Source: Paenibacillus kobensis NBRC 15729 (GTDB lineage: Bacteria > Bacillota > Bacilli > Paenibacillales > Paenibacillaceae). Taken from it: a stretch of DNA of 64,000 bases. Made by a program: the position numbers and the translations under genes. The DNA is taken from NCBI RefSeq assembly GCF_004000825.1, contig NZ_BILZ01000025.1:1-64000 (forward strand), given 5' to 3'. This document shows positions 17,540-25,749 of the stretch, in pieces (within the stretch, counting starts at the first letter, position 1; each line of letters begins with the position of its first letter). The notes beneath the pieces were generated by a model. It made no database searches, was not told where the DNA came from, and saw only the letters and a list, made by a program, of their open reading frames with translations.

Positions 17540-18226
17540 TCAGCCTTCCCCTCTTAGTACGTAGCCGGTGCCCCGTACGGTCTGAATAAGCCGCTTCGCC
17601 GTTCCGTCCTCCGTCTTCTGCCTCAGCATGGCAATATATACTTCAAGCACATTCGATTCGCCGCTGTAATCGTAGCCCCATATTTTGTCCATAATCGAAT
17701 CTCGAGTCAGCACTCTGCGCGGATTCTGCATGAACAGATGAAGCAGATCGAATTCCTTCGCTGTTAGATCGATCCGGCGTCCGCCTCGAATCGCTTCACG
17801 CGAATCGAGATCGAGCGTAAGATCCTCGAATTGTAGACGGCCATCCGTCTCCTGCTTGTCGGTCTTGCGCCGAAGCAACGCACGAACGCGGGCAAGCAGC
17901 TCCTCTAATGCAAAAGGCTTAACGAGGTAATCGTCCGCCCCTAGATCGAGCCCTTTCACACGGTCCTGGATTTCATCCTTCGCCGTCAGCATCAGAATCG
18001 GTACGCCGCTGCCCGCTTCCCGGACACGCCGGCACACTTCCCAGCCATCCATATTCGGCATCATAACATCCAAGATGAGCAGATCCGGATCGGACTGCTG
18101 CATGAGCCGGAGCCCCTCCTGGCCGTCATTGGCCGTTGTCACCTCATAGCCGTCGAATGCCAAGCTCCGCCGAAGCATCGAAGTAATTTTATCATCGTCA
18201 TCAACTACAAATATACGCTGTCTCAT
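17540..18226 (-). CDS. OmpR-family response regulator next to htrA
   Basis: A 228-residue regulator. The receiver has DDDD at residues 8-11, the phospho-acceptor Asp in LLILDVMMPNMDG and Lys in YLVKPFA; the winged-helix domain contains LTAKEFDLLHLFMQNPRRVLTR and NVLEVYIAMLRQK, ending QTVRGTGYVLRGEG. The receiver is of the MprA/CssR type. It sits between htrA and the kinase gene, which supports control of the HtrA protease in response to misfolded exported protein. Confidence 0.92.
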   Translation of the reverse strand: MRQRIFVVDDDDKITSMLRRSLAFDGYEVTTANDGQEGLRLMQQSDPDLLILDVMMPNMDGWEVCRRVREAGSGVPILMLTAKDEIQDRVKGLDLGADDYLVKPFALEELLARVRALLRRKTDKQETDGRLQFEDLTLDLDSREAIRGGRRIDLTAKEFDLLHLFMQNPRRVLTRDSIMDKIWGYDYSGESNVLEVYIAMLRQKTEDGTAKRLIQTVRGTGYVLRGEG

Positions 18227-18255
18227 CCGCCGAACGCCCTTTCTACGTGAAGAAA

Positions 18256-18281
18256 CGCAGGCGGTTGTTCGCCGGCCTGCG
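18256..18281 (-). terminator. Weak hairpin between htrA and the response regulator
   Basis: CGCAGGC and GCCTGCG with a 12-base loop are followed on the minus strand by TTTCTT. It may attenuate read-through from htrA into the two-component genes rather than stop it fully. Confidence 0.45.
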
Positions 18282-18292
18282 CTTCGTTATGT

Positions 18293-20023
18293 TTATTGTT
18301 CGATATTAAATTGATTTTTGTCGCCGATCGATACAGGCACATCAATCTGCTTGCCGTTGCGAATCACGTTAAGCGTAATTTGTTCCCCGACCTTATGCTC
18401 TTGAATCGCAGCTTTCAGTTTGTCGGATGTGCCGTATTTCGTGCCGTTAACACCTGTAATAACATCGTATTGGCGTACGTCTGCATTGTAGGCCGGCGAT
18501 TTGTAGTATACACCTGTTACAAGCACACCTTCCGTCGTTTCCAATCCGAGCTGCTTCGAATATTGCTCATTCAAATCCTGAAGGTCGACACCGATGAACG
18601 GAGCCGGCGCTTTCGGAATTTCTTTATTGTTCTTCAAGCTGTCGAGAACTTCTTGGATCGTGCTCGTCGGAATCGCGAATCCAATCCCCTGCGCCTGCGA
18701 GCTGACTGCCGTGTTGATGCCCACAACCTCGCCTTGCAGGTTCAACAGCGGTCCACCGGAGTTGCCCGGATTGATCGAAGCGTCTGTCTGCAACAAATGT
18801 TTGTATTCGCGCGTGCCGTCTTCATCCGGAATGTCGATCGGACGTTCCTTCGCACTGAGCACGCCGATCGTAACGGTATGATCGAAGCCGTAAGGGTTGC
18901 CGATCGCGACGACCCAATCGCCGATGTTGATGCTGTCCGAAGAGCCGAGCGCAAGCGTCGGGAACGGTTTCTCGCCTTCAACCTTCAGTACAGCCAAGTC
19001 GAGATCGAAGCTCGAGCCAAGCAGCTTCGCCTTGAACGGCTTATCGTAACCCTGCACCGTTACTTCGATTTCATCGGAGCTTGCAACGACGTGCTGGTTC
19101 GTCAAAATATATCCGGTCTCATCGAAGAAGAACCCCGTACCAATGCCTTGCGGCGTCAGTTCACTTTGTCCTTGTTGTTGCTGCTGGTCTTGTTTACCAT
19201 TGCCCGAATTGTCGTCTCCGAAGAACTGACGGAAGAACGGATCATCGAACAGCCCGCCCGAGCCTTGCTGCCGCTGCTGTTGTTTAACGAAAGTTTCGAT
19301 CTTCACGACCGCTGGACTTGCTTGCTCGAAGATTTTCGCGATATTGTTCGGCCGGACAACGTCCGCCGCATTGGATACGCCCGCGCCGCCAACGCTAGCC
19401 GATACCGCGGTGCCCGTCTGATTCGTGCTAGAAGCGACCGCCGCTTTCTTAGTAAACCAGTTATTCGTATCCGCCGCGTAGCTGAGAGCGCCGACTACGA
19501 TGATGCCTGCCATGAAAGCGGCGAACATGCCTTTCCAAGAAGAACGACGCTTCTCTGACATCTGCCAGCCGCCGCCTCGCGAATTGCTCGAAGCCGCTGC
19601 TACCGGCATGAACGGCCGGTTGTGCATCGGGATCACATTGCCCTGTTCTTGCTGATCGTGTCCATAAGCTTGCTCCGGATAACCATCGTGTTGCGTTCTG
19701 GATTCTCCCTGCGGAGCGCGGGCTGCTTCCGGCCAATCATTCTTATGATCGCGTCCGTCTGCGGCATTCGCATCAGAGCGGTCATTCTGTTCCGGCTGCT
19801 GGCGGAAGCTATTATTATACCGTCCATCCTGTGCACCTGGTTTGAAAGGCCCGTAAGAATAATAGTAGGAAGATTTATTGGAAGTCTGATCGTCTTGAGC
19901 GCCATCGTCATGCTGTGCATGACTGTCCGATTCCGAATGGTTATTCTCGTTCTGTTCGCTCGATCCGCCCGTCTTGTCGTCGAAAAAATCGTCATAAGGA
20001 CCTTTTTTATTTTGATCGTCCAT
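18293..20023 (-). CDS. htrA: Membrane-anchored HtrA/DegP-type serine protease
   Basis: A 576-residue protein. ATG 20023 follows GGAGGG by 8 bases and is preferred over the upstream ATG at 20077. A Gln/Asn/Asp-rich cytoplasmic tail of about 160 residues precedes one transmembrane helix (MFAAFMAGIIVVGALSYAA). The trypsin-like domain has the catalytic His in LTNQHVV, Asp in DLDLAVLKV and Ser in NPGNSGGPL; a Gln-rich loop lies before it. A PDZ domain ends the protein (FIGVDLQDLNEQ to the C-terminus). HtrA degrades or refolds damaged exported proteins at the outer face of the membrane. The two-component pair downstream probably regulates it. Confidence 0.93.
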   Translation of the reverse strand: MDDQNKKGPYDDFFDDKTGGSSEQNENNHSESDSHAQHDDGAQDDQTSNKSSYYYSYGPFKPGAQDGRYNNSFRQQPEQNDRSDANAADGRDHKNDWPEAARAPQGESRTQHDGYPEQAYGHDQQEQGNVIPMHNRPFMPVAAASSNSRGGGWQMSEKRRSSWKGMFAAFMAGIIVVGALSYAADTNNWFTKKAAVASSTNQTGTAVSASVGGAGVSNAADVVRPNNIAKIFEQASPAVVKIETFVKQQQRQQGSGGLFDDPFFRQFFGDDNSGNGKQDQQQQQGQSELTPQGIGTGFFFDETGYILTNQHVVASSDEIEVTVQGYDKPFKAKLLGSSFDLDLAVLKVEGEKPFPTLALGSSDSINIGDWVVAIGNPYGFDHTVTIGVLSAKERPIDIPDEDGTREYKHLLQTDASINPGNSGGPLLNLQGEVVGINTAVSSQAQGIGFAIPTSTIQEVLDSLKNNKEIPKAPAPFIGVDLQDLNEQYSKQLGLETTEGVLVTGVYYKSPAYNADVRQYDVITGVNGTKYGTSDKLKAAIQEHKVGEQITLNVIRNGKQIDVPVSIGDKNQFNIEQ

Positions 20024-20140
20024 CTGTACGTCCCTCCATAAATTTAAATCTGCCGTTTCGTTATTTCTATCATGCACATTCTACCTTAAAACAAACTTAA
20101 AAAGAATTAAAACGATAATGAAATATAGACAAAAATATAA

Positions 20141-20194
20141 ATAAAAAACCTCTTGCCGCGCTCCGGCGTACACCGGAACTATCAGCAAGAGGTT
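20141..20194 (-). terminator. yugN-like gene terminator
   Basis: AACCTCTTGC and GCAAGAGGTT enclose an inner TTCCGGTG/CGCCGGAG hairpin; on the minus strand the stem is followed by TTTTTTA. Confidence 0.8.
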
Positions 20195-20228
20195 ATTAAA
20201 GTAGAGAAGACAAGCCGTCCTCTCCTGA

Positions 20229-20642
20229 TTATACGAGTAGTTGCCGTTCCGCTGCGGCTAGTGCTTGCTTCGCTTTATCGATCCAGACGGACTCTACCTT
20301 CGCATCCGGATCTATCGGCGACTGAAACTGATCGAACACGCTTCCAACGAGTCTGACAGAAGCCTCCGCATCATTGCCTTCGTTATATAAATGCTTCAGT
20401 ACGAACGGGGTGCCGAACTTGATCGAAGCGTTATTATCGGCTCTATCGACGTCGATCGAACCCGTCACCACTTCAAATGGAAGCCGTAACCATACTTTGC
20501 GGGCATCATCAAGAAATCGGTCAAACGTGCCGCGGTCGTAGTCCCAATTGCCGCCGAGCGCGAATTGCTCCTGTTCGAGCTTCTCTCTTGCTTCGGCGAA
20601 CTCACATTCTGTAAATTCGATATCGGATGGAAGCGGAATCAT
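20229..20642 (-). CDS. YugN-like family protein
   Basis: A 137-residue cytoplasmic protein that begins MIPLPSDIEF and has FALGGNWDYDRGTFDRFLDD and LRLPFEVVTGSID, the pattern of the YugN-like family common in Bacillales. The function is unknown. It stands between liaR and htrA on the same strand with its own terminator; a role in the envelope response is possible only by neighbourhood. Confidence 0.8.
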   Translation of the reverse strand: MIPLPSDIEFTECEFAEAREKLEQEQFALGGNWDYDRGTFDRFLDDARKVWLRLPFEVVTGSIDVDRADNNASIKFGTPFVLKHLYNEGNDAEASVRLVGSVFDQFQSPIDPDAKVESVWIDKAKQALAAAERQLLV

Positions 20643-20746
20643 GCTCTCGTCCCCTTTCGGCGCGGCGAACTGCTCGCCGCCGTAATCTCAGTCGCCTTAG
20701 GGTGTCCAGCTGAACCGCCTCTTATGCCAATCCGATCCGTATCCGC

Positions 20747-21412
20747 CTATTGTTGAGGCTTTACCCAGCCTTTGCGGTGAGCATGAACCGCCAGCTGCGT
20801 CCGGTCTTCCAACTCGCATTTCATCAGCAGATTGCTGACATGCGTCTTCACCGTCTTAATACTAATATGAAGCTCTTCGGCAATCTCTTTGTTCGACATG
20901 CCGTCGGCAATGAGCAGCATGACTTCTTTTTCCCGTTCCGTGAGCCCTTCGTCCGCTCCTTGAGCCGAACGTTGGCGCAAGCCGCGGGTTAAGGCCTGCG
21001 ACACATCGCCTGTCATAACCGGCATCCCTTTGACTGCTCCTGTCAGAGCATAGATCAGCTCTTCAGCCGATACGGTTTTGAGCACATAGCTGACAGCGCC
21101 GGCCTCGACCGCTGCAAGCACTTTCTCGTCCTCTAAGAAACTGGTCAGCATCACAATCTTCAGATCGGGATAACGTTCAATCAGCGCGGCCGTCGTCTGA
21201 ATGCCGTCCATGACCGGCATCATCAAGTCCATCAGCACCAGATCGGGCCGCGTCTCCATCCGTTCAATGATTTGCAGCGCCTCGCTGCCGTTGCCCGCTT
21301 CAGCAACGACCTCGAACTTCGGCTCCAGCATTAAGTATGTCTTCAGCCCTGCCCGGACCATATCATGATCGTCGACAATCATAACGGTATGTTTGGAATT
21401 CGAGTTCCCCAT
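20747..21412 (-). CDS. liaR: LiaR-like NarL/LuxR response regulator
   Basis: A 221-residue regulator. Receiver 8-125 with DDHD at residues 14-17, phospho-acceptor Asp in VLMDLMMPVMDG and Lys in YVLKTVS; LuxR helix-turn-helix at 150-210 (LTEREKEVMLLIADGMSNKEIA, then ISIKTVKTHVSNLL). It is the last gene of liaF-liaS-liaR, 9 bases after liaS. In Bacillus this system responds to lipid II-binding antibiotics such as bacitracin and lantibiotics. The gene name rests on the three-gene context. Confidence 0.9.
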   Translation of the reverse strand: MGNSNSKHTVMIVDDHDMVRAGLKTYLMLEPKFEVVAEAGNGSEALQIIERMETRPDLVLMDLMMPVMDGIQTTAALIERYPDLKIVMLTSFLEDEKVLAAVEAGAVSYVLKTVSAEELIYALTGAVKGMPVMTGDVSQALTRGLRQRSAQGADEGLTEREKEVMLLIADGMSNKEIAEELHISIKTVKTHVSNLLMKCELEDRTQLAVHAHRKGWVKPQQ

Positions 21413-21421
21413 AATATCGTT

Positions 21422-22456
21422 CTAACCTCGCTTGTCCGTATATTTCGGAATCGTGACCCGAATGCGTGTTCCGCCGCCGGGCTTGCTGAATAGAATCGCG
21501 TCTCCGCTCAGCTTCTGTGCTCTTTCCCGCATCGTGGACAACCCGTAAGAGCCTTCACGCACTTCGTTCGGCCGGAAGCCGACCCCGTCGTCCGACAATG
21601 TCATCAATATTTGATTCTCCGTCTCCGACAATGCAAGCACGGCGCGCTGTGCCTGCGCATGCTTCACAATGTTCGCCATCGCTTCTTGAATAATAAGAAA
21701 CAGCTGATGCTCCTTCGCCTCGGACAGCGGCTCCTGAACACGCCAATCCAGCTCGCCCTGCAGACGGTTCTGCCTGCAATAATCGGGAAACCACTTGTCC
21801 AGCGCCTGCTGCAAAGACCTGCCCTCCAGCTCCATCGGCCGCAGCTGTGCGATAAAACCGCGCATCTGCTTCTGCGCGAGCGTCGATACTTCGATCAGCT
21901 GCTTCATGACTTCCGATGCATGCGCGGGATTCACTTCCAGCAGCTTCGGCAGCGATGATGCCGACATATGAATCGCGAACAACTGCTGGCTGACCGTATC
22001 ATGCAAATCGCGCGCGAGCCGCTTCCTCTCCTCGAGTACAGCTGCCTCATTAGAGGCCATCTCCCGCATAACCTGCTCTTCGCCTGCCGCCTGCGCCACT
22101 TTCAGACGTTCTTCTACCGCAGCGGCCATTTCATTAAATTCCGTATGAACCGCCTCGAACGAACGAGCGCCGTTCGATTGAAGTCGAACGGCCCAATTCC
22201 CGTTATTCGCTTGCTTAAGCGCAATATGGAACGCATCGATACGGCGCTGTATCGTCTGGGCGGTCCAGTAACCGAGCACTGCACTGACCAGCAGTATCGC
22301 ACCGATCACCAGCAATCCGAATTCAAATACGTGAGCAGCGCCCGCGTACATCAGCCACTCGCGCAGAGCGTACACGCTTCCGGCAGACAACAGACCGGAG
22401 ACAGAGAACATCATAATGATTTCAAGCTTGCCGCTCCGCAACAACCGAACCATCAT
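21422..22456 (-). CDS. liaS: LiaS-like sensor histidine kinase
   Basis: A 344-residue kinase with two transmembrane helices (about 13-32 and 42-65) and a very short external loop, typical of intramembrane-sensing kinases. A HAMP-like region follows (TIQRRIDAFHIALKQANNG), then HisKA_3 with the His in ARDLHDTVSQQLFAIHM and an ATPase domain with IIQEAMANIVKHAQA and LSDDGVGF. It starts 7 bases after liaF. It signals through the LiaR-like regulator; LiaF holds it inactive without envelope stress in the known systems. Confidence 0.92.
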   Translation of the reverse strand: MMVRLLRSGKLEIIMMFSVSGLLSAGSVYALREWLMYAGAAHVFEFGLLVIGAILLVSAVLGYWTAQTIQRRIDAFHIALKQANNGNWAVRLQSNGARSFEAVHTEFNEMAAAVEERLKVAQAAGEEQVMREMASNEAAVLEERKRLARDLHDTVSQQLFAIHMSASSLPKLLEVNPAHASEVMKQLIEVSTLAQKQMRGFIAQLRPMELEGRSLQQALDKWFPDYCRQNRLQGELDWRVQEPLSEAKEHQLFLIIQEAMANIVKHAQAQRAVLALSETENQILMTLSDDGVGFRPNEVREGSYGLSTMRERAQKLSGDAILFSKPGGGTRIRVTIPKYTDKRG

Positions 22457-22463
22457 AATCCGA

Positions 22464-23513
22464 TCACCCTACCTTTGTTACCCGCACATCTCCAATGAAC
22501 GTGCTGCACACCAATTTGATTTTCTTCTCTGTTTCCTTATAGAAAGGCGTTTGAAAATCCATGCTGCGGAACACCCGGCTATCGCGCATATCCAGCACAC
22601 GGGCGTCACCGATGAACGCGCTCGAAACGACATGGATGCCGACCTCATAATCATTCGGGAGATAAATTTTCACATCGCCGATAAACGACGATATCGTAAT
22701 TTTGGTCTCTCCGGATGGAATATAAGCCTTCGTTAAATCGAGTACCGTATCACCGATAAAATGTGAAATGTTGAGCGGCTTCAGCTCCCAATGGTCTTGG
22801 CCGATATGAATGTCCCCGATAAAACCGGAACGGTTCTGCGCATTCGGATTGTTATCCCACCACTCCACCCGCTCCCACGGATTATGATGCTTGCGGTGCT
22901 CCTGGCGGCGCATCTCCCGCATCTGCTCGCGCATCGAGCGGTTCATCTCACGAAAGTGTTGTTTATGCTGTTTGCTCAAATCCGGGCGGTACGCGGCATT
23001 CCCGTTGTCCGCTTGATCAGGAGCCGGCGGCGCAGGCGGAACCTGGCCTTCCTCGAATCCGGCCGTCGTCGGATCCGGATGAAGCGGCGGTGCCGGCGGC
23101 ACATAGCCTCCAGGCTTATAGGCTTGCCAGTCGTTATGTCTATCGTTATGTCCGTCGTAATGCCGCTTGCCCTGCCATTTAGGCTTGAAGATCATATTCA
23201 GACCGAACAATATTAGGACGACAGGCGCTGCGAACCGGAATATGTCCCCTACCGACCATTCGAACCATTCTAAGTTGCGGCCGAGAAAAATGAATCCGAT
23301 CGAGATGACGATGCCGCCCCACCAAGCACCGCCGCCATCGCGGGAGAACAACAAACTGTTCAGCCCGGCGAATATCATGAATACCGGCCAGAATGTGGAG
23401 ACAATATCGCCTATATCGAACTCGACAAACCCGAACTGCTTCAGCAGAAAGCTCCCGCCGAGCACAACAATGAACATCCCCCAAAAGATTCGGCTTGCAT
23501 AATGTCTATTCAT
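22464..23513 (-). CDS. liaF: LiaF-like inhibitor of the Lia two-component system
   Basis: A 349-residue membrane protein. Residues 1-110 hold four hydrophobic helices (IFWGMFIVVLGGSFLL and others). A Pro/Asp/His-rich cytoplasmic linker follows. The C-terminal LiaF domain has the repeated FIGD motif five times (FIGDIHIG, FIGDTVLD, FIGDVKIY, FIGDARVL, FIGDVRV), a small beta-helix. LiaF proteins bind and inhibit LiaS. The ribosome site is TTAGGAG. It heads the liaFSR operon and is divergent from amtB. Confidence 0.92.
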   Translation of the reverse strand: MNRHYASRIFWGMFIVVLGGSFLLKQFGFVEFDIGDIVSTFWPVFMIFAGLNSLLFSRDGGGAWWGGIVISIGFIFLGRNLEWFEWSVGDIFRFAAPVVLILFGLNMIFKPKWQGKRHYDGHNDRHNDWQAYKPGGYVPPAPPLHPDPTTAGFEEGQVPPAPPAPDQADNGNAAYRPDLSKQHKQHFREMNRSMREQMREMRRQEHRKHHNPWERVEWWDNNPNAQNRSGFIGDIHIGQDHWELKPLNISHFIGDTVLDLTKAYIPSGETKITISSFIGDVKIYLPNDYEVGIHVVSSAFIGDARVLDMRDSRVFRSMDFQTPFYKETEKKIKLVCSTFIGDVRVTKVG

Positions 23514-23647
23514 CGTCTTCAGCTCCTAATTGTACCTGTTTACATGATCATTATATCGAAAGAATCGTCTTCTTTTAACCGCCGATTGATTGAATCCGCT
23601 ATCGGTCTTGAGACCGAGCCTGCTTTTTTTTGTGAAACTATTTTCAA

Positions 23648-23664
23648 TGTAACATAATATGACG
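23648..23664 (+). promoter_or_regulatory. GlnR/TnrA-type operator of amtB
   Basis: TGTAACATAATATGACG matches TGTNAN7TNACA with a single mismatch in the last base. It is centred about 53 bases upstream of the predicted transcription start, the position from which TnrA activates nrgAB in Bacillus subtilis. Binding is an inference from the motif. Confidence 0.65.
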
Positions 23665-23672
23665 CAACCACG

Positions 23673-23702
23673 TTGACATAGTTGACTTTACGAATCTATA
23701 AT
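23673..23702 (+). promoter_or_regulatory. amtB sigma-A promoter
   Basis: TTGACA (23673-23678), an 18-base spacer and TATAAT (23697-23702) are near-consensus. The start codon lies 62 bases downstream. Confidence 0.85.
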
Positions 23703-23764
23703 GAATTCTGGCTAGCAATTACAGTATGAAATCTAACGCACTTCACGGAAGATAGGGTGATCAT

Positions 23765-25054
23765 TTGGACTTATTAACACTTTCTAAAGGCTTGGACACG
23801 ATTTGGATTGTATTGACCGCCGCTATGATACTGCTGATGGAAGGCGGATTCGCCCTGCTCGAAGCCGGATTCGTCCGTCAGAAGAACGCTGTCAGCATTA
23901 TTATGAAAGTATTCGTGGACATTACGTTCGGAGCTCTTATCTTCTATATGTTCGGTTTTGCTCTCATGTACGGCCAAGACATCGGCGGATTTATCGGCAT
24001 GTCAGGCTTCTTCGACCACAACAGCGTCGACCATATCACCCTTAATGTTTCAATGGATACGTATTGGCTGTTCCAATGCGCCTTTGTTATCGCCGTCATT
24101 TCTATCGTATCAGGAGCGGTAGCGGAACGAATCAACTTCCGGGCCTACATTTTGTTTACGATTGCGATGACCGGAATTATCTATCCGATCGCCGGGCACT
24201 GGGTATGGAGTGTCGGGGGATGGCTTGGCAAGCTCGGCATGATTGATTTCGCCGGCTCCGCCGTTATTCACGGCCTGGGCGGATTCTCCGCATTGGCCGC
24301 CGCAATATTCATTGGTCCGCGCATCGGCAAGTTCACTGCGAACGGCAAAGCGAATATCGTGCCGCCGTCCAATCTTCCGCTCGCTTCCGTCGGCGCCTTT
24401 ATCTTATGGTTCGGCTGGTTCGGCTTCAACTCTGGCAGTACGCTTAGCGCGACGAACAGCTCCATCGGTCACATTGCCGTTACGACGATGTTGTCGGCCG
24501 CAGCCGGCGGAGCGTCGAACATCTTGTTCACGATGCTCCGGTACAAAAAAGCCGATCCGCCGATGGTCATTAACGGCTCGCTGGCAGGTCTCGTCGGTAT
24601 TACAGCCGGCTGCGCTTACGTATCGAACGGCATCGCTATCCTCATCGGCACTGTATGCGGCATCGCGATGCTGCTTGTATCCGAATGGTTGGAAGCCAAG
24701 CAAATCGACGATCCGGTCGGCGCATTCGCCGTTCATGGCGTCAGCGGCAGCATCGGAACGCTGGCACTCGGATTGTTCGCAGAGAAGCAGCTTACCGAAC
24801 AAGTTGGACAAGGCTACTATGGACTGTTTAACGGCGGAGGCTGGGAGCTGTTAGGCGTGCAAGCCCTTGGATTACTGACGATCTGCGCATGGGGCTTCGG
24901 CGTCACATGGCTGACGCTTAAGCTCATTAACCGGTTCGTACGCGTTCGGGTAAGCCGCGACGAGGAGCTCGTCGGCCTCGATGTCGGCAGCCATGGCGTA
25001 CCGGCATACAGCCAAGAACATGGTTTTCTCGATATCGACAAGCTGAAAGCATAA
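23765..25054 (+). CDS. amtB: Ammonium transporter
   Basis: A 429-residue Amt/Rh channel with eleven predicted helices. The start is TTG at 23765, with AGGGTGA upstream and the family-like beginning LTLSKGLDTIWIVLTAAMI. The twin pore histidines are visible in SAVIHGLGGFSALAAA and AFAVHGVSGSIGTLAL, and the family signature in FGFNSGSTLSATN. It imports ammonium under nitrogen limitation, which agrees with the GlnR-like box in front of it. A PII gene (glnK) usually follows amtB, but here a terminator comes directly after the stop. Confidence 0.93.
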   Translation: MDLLTLSKGLDTIWIVLTAAMILLMEGGFALLEAGFVRQKNAVSIIMKVFVDITFGALIFYMFGFALMYGQDIGGFIGMSGFFDHNSVDHITLNVSMDTYWLFQCAFVIAVISIVSGAVAERINFRAYILFTIAMTGIIYPIAGHWVWSVGGWLGKLGMIDFAGSAVIHGLGGFSALAAAIFIGPRIGKFTANGKANIVPPSNLPLASVGAFILWFGWFGFNSGSTLSATNSSIGHIAVTTMLSAAAGGASNILFTMLRYKKADPPMVINGSLAGLVGITAGCAYVSNGIAILIGTVCGIAMLLVSEWLEAKQIDDPVGAFAVHGVSGSIGTLALGLFAEKQLTEQVGQGYYGLFNGGGWELLGVQALGLLTICAWGFGVTWLTLKLINRFVRVRVSRDEELVGLDVGSHGVPAYSQEHGFLDIDKLKA

Positions 25055-25064
25055 GGAACACAAC

Positions 25065-25117
25065 AAGGAGCCGCCTTCAAAGTCATTTCCCCAATGACTT
25101 CGAGGACGGCTCCTTTT
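25065..25117 (+). terminator. amtB terminator
   Basis: AAGGAGCCG and CGGCTCCTTTTT enclose a second stem, AGTCATT/AATGACT. It lies 10 bases past the amtB stop. Confidence 0.9.
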
Positions 25118-25170
25118 TAATTATCAAATTAAATGCTCAATCGCCAACAAAGGTTGCACAAACGACAAAA

Positions 25171-25207
25171 AAACGGATAGCAGCGCATACGCTCTGCAGA
25201 TCCGTTT
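25171..25207 (-). terminator. Terminator of the coiled-coil protein gene
   Basis: On the minus strand AAACGGATC and GATAGC-spaced ATCCGTTTTTTT form a stem with inner pairing and a T-run, 50 bases past the stop at 25257. Confidence 0.75.
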
Positions 25208-25256
25208 ATACGTTTATACCAGTCTATTATAAAGTACTATGAACAGGGTTGCTCAG

Positions 25257-25631
25257 CTAAACAAAAGAAACAAGCTCCGTCAGTTTATCAGAAGAAGACG
25301 TCTTGCTGTCGCGCAATTGGCGGGCACGCTCAATCTCTTGTCTCAGCATGCGTGCACGCTCCATCGGCTGCTTCACATAATGAATATATTCGACAGCAAC
25401 ATGATGAGCTGGCTTACGGCCGGACAGCATCTTGCGGATGACGGACATCGATTGATAGGCGCGCTCTTCCATCAGCCTGCGTTTCTCATATCGGTCGACC
25501 ATTTGTTCGATCTCAGCAATCTCCGCTTCCTTACGGGCGATGAAGGCGTCCAAGAACGGTAAGACATCCGCAGGCTTGCGAGGCAACGCCCACTCGTGCG
25601 CCGCACTATTCATCTCGATCGGATCAGTCAC
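25257..25631 (-). CDS. Hypothetical coiled-coil protein
   Basis: A 124-residue soluble protein without a family I recognise. Residues 30-60 (FIARKEAEIAEIEQMVDRYE) and 88-110 (PMERARMLRQEIERARQLRD) are strongly helical and coiled-coil-like, joined by a basic loop (SGRKPAHHVAVEYIHYVK). It has its own terminator. It lies next to the chemoreceptor gene on the same strand, 118 bases downstream of it; no functional link can be shown. Confidence 0.75.
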   Translation of the reverse strand: MTDPIEMNSAAHEWALPRKPADVLPFLDAFIARKEAEIAEIEQMVDRYEKRRLMEERAYQSMSVIRKMLSGRKPAHHVAVEYIHYVKQPMERARMLRQEIERARQLRDSKTSSSDKLTELVSFV

Positions 25632-25749
25632 GTCAAATCACCTAACTTTTTCATGTAATATAACATTACATTTAATCAATAAACTCATTTTAACCGAACG
25701 ATTACAATTTGAGAACCCCTTTTTTGCAGTTCTCTCGTAACTTTTTATG

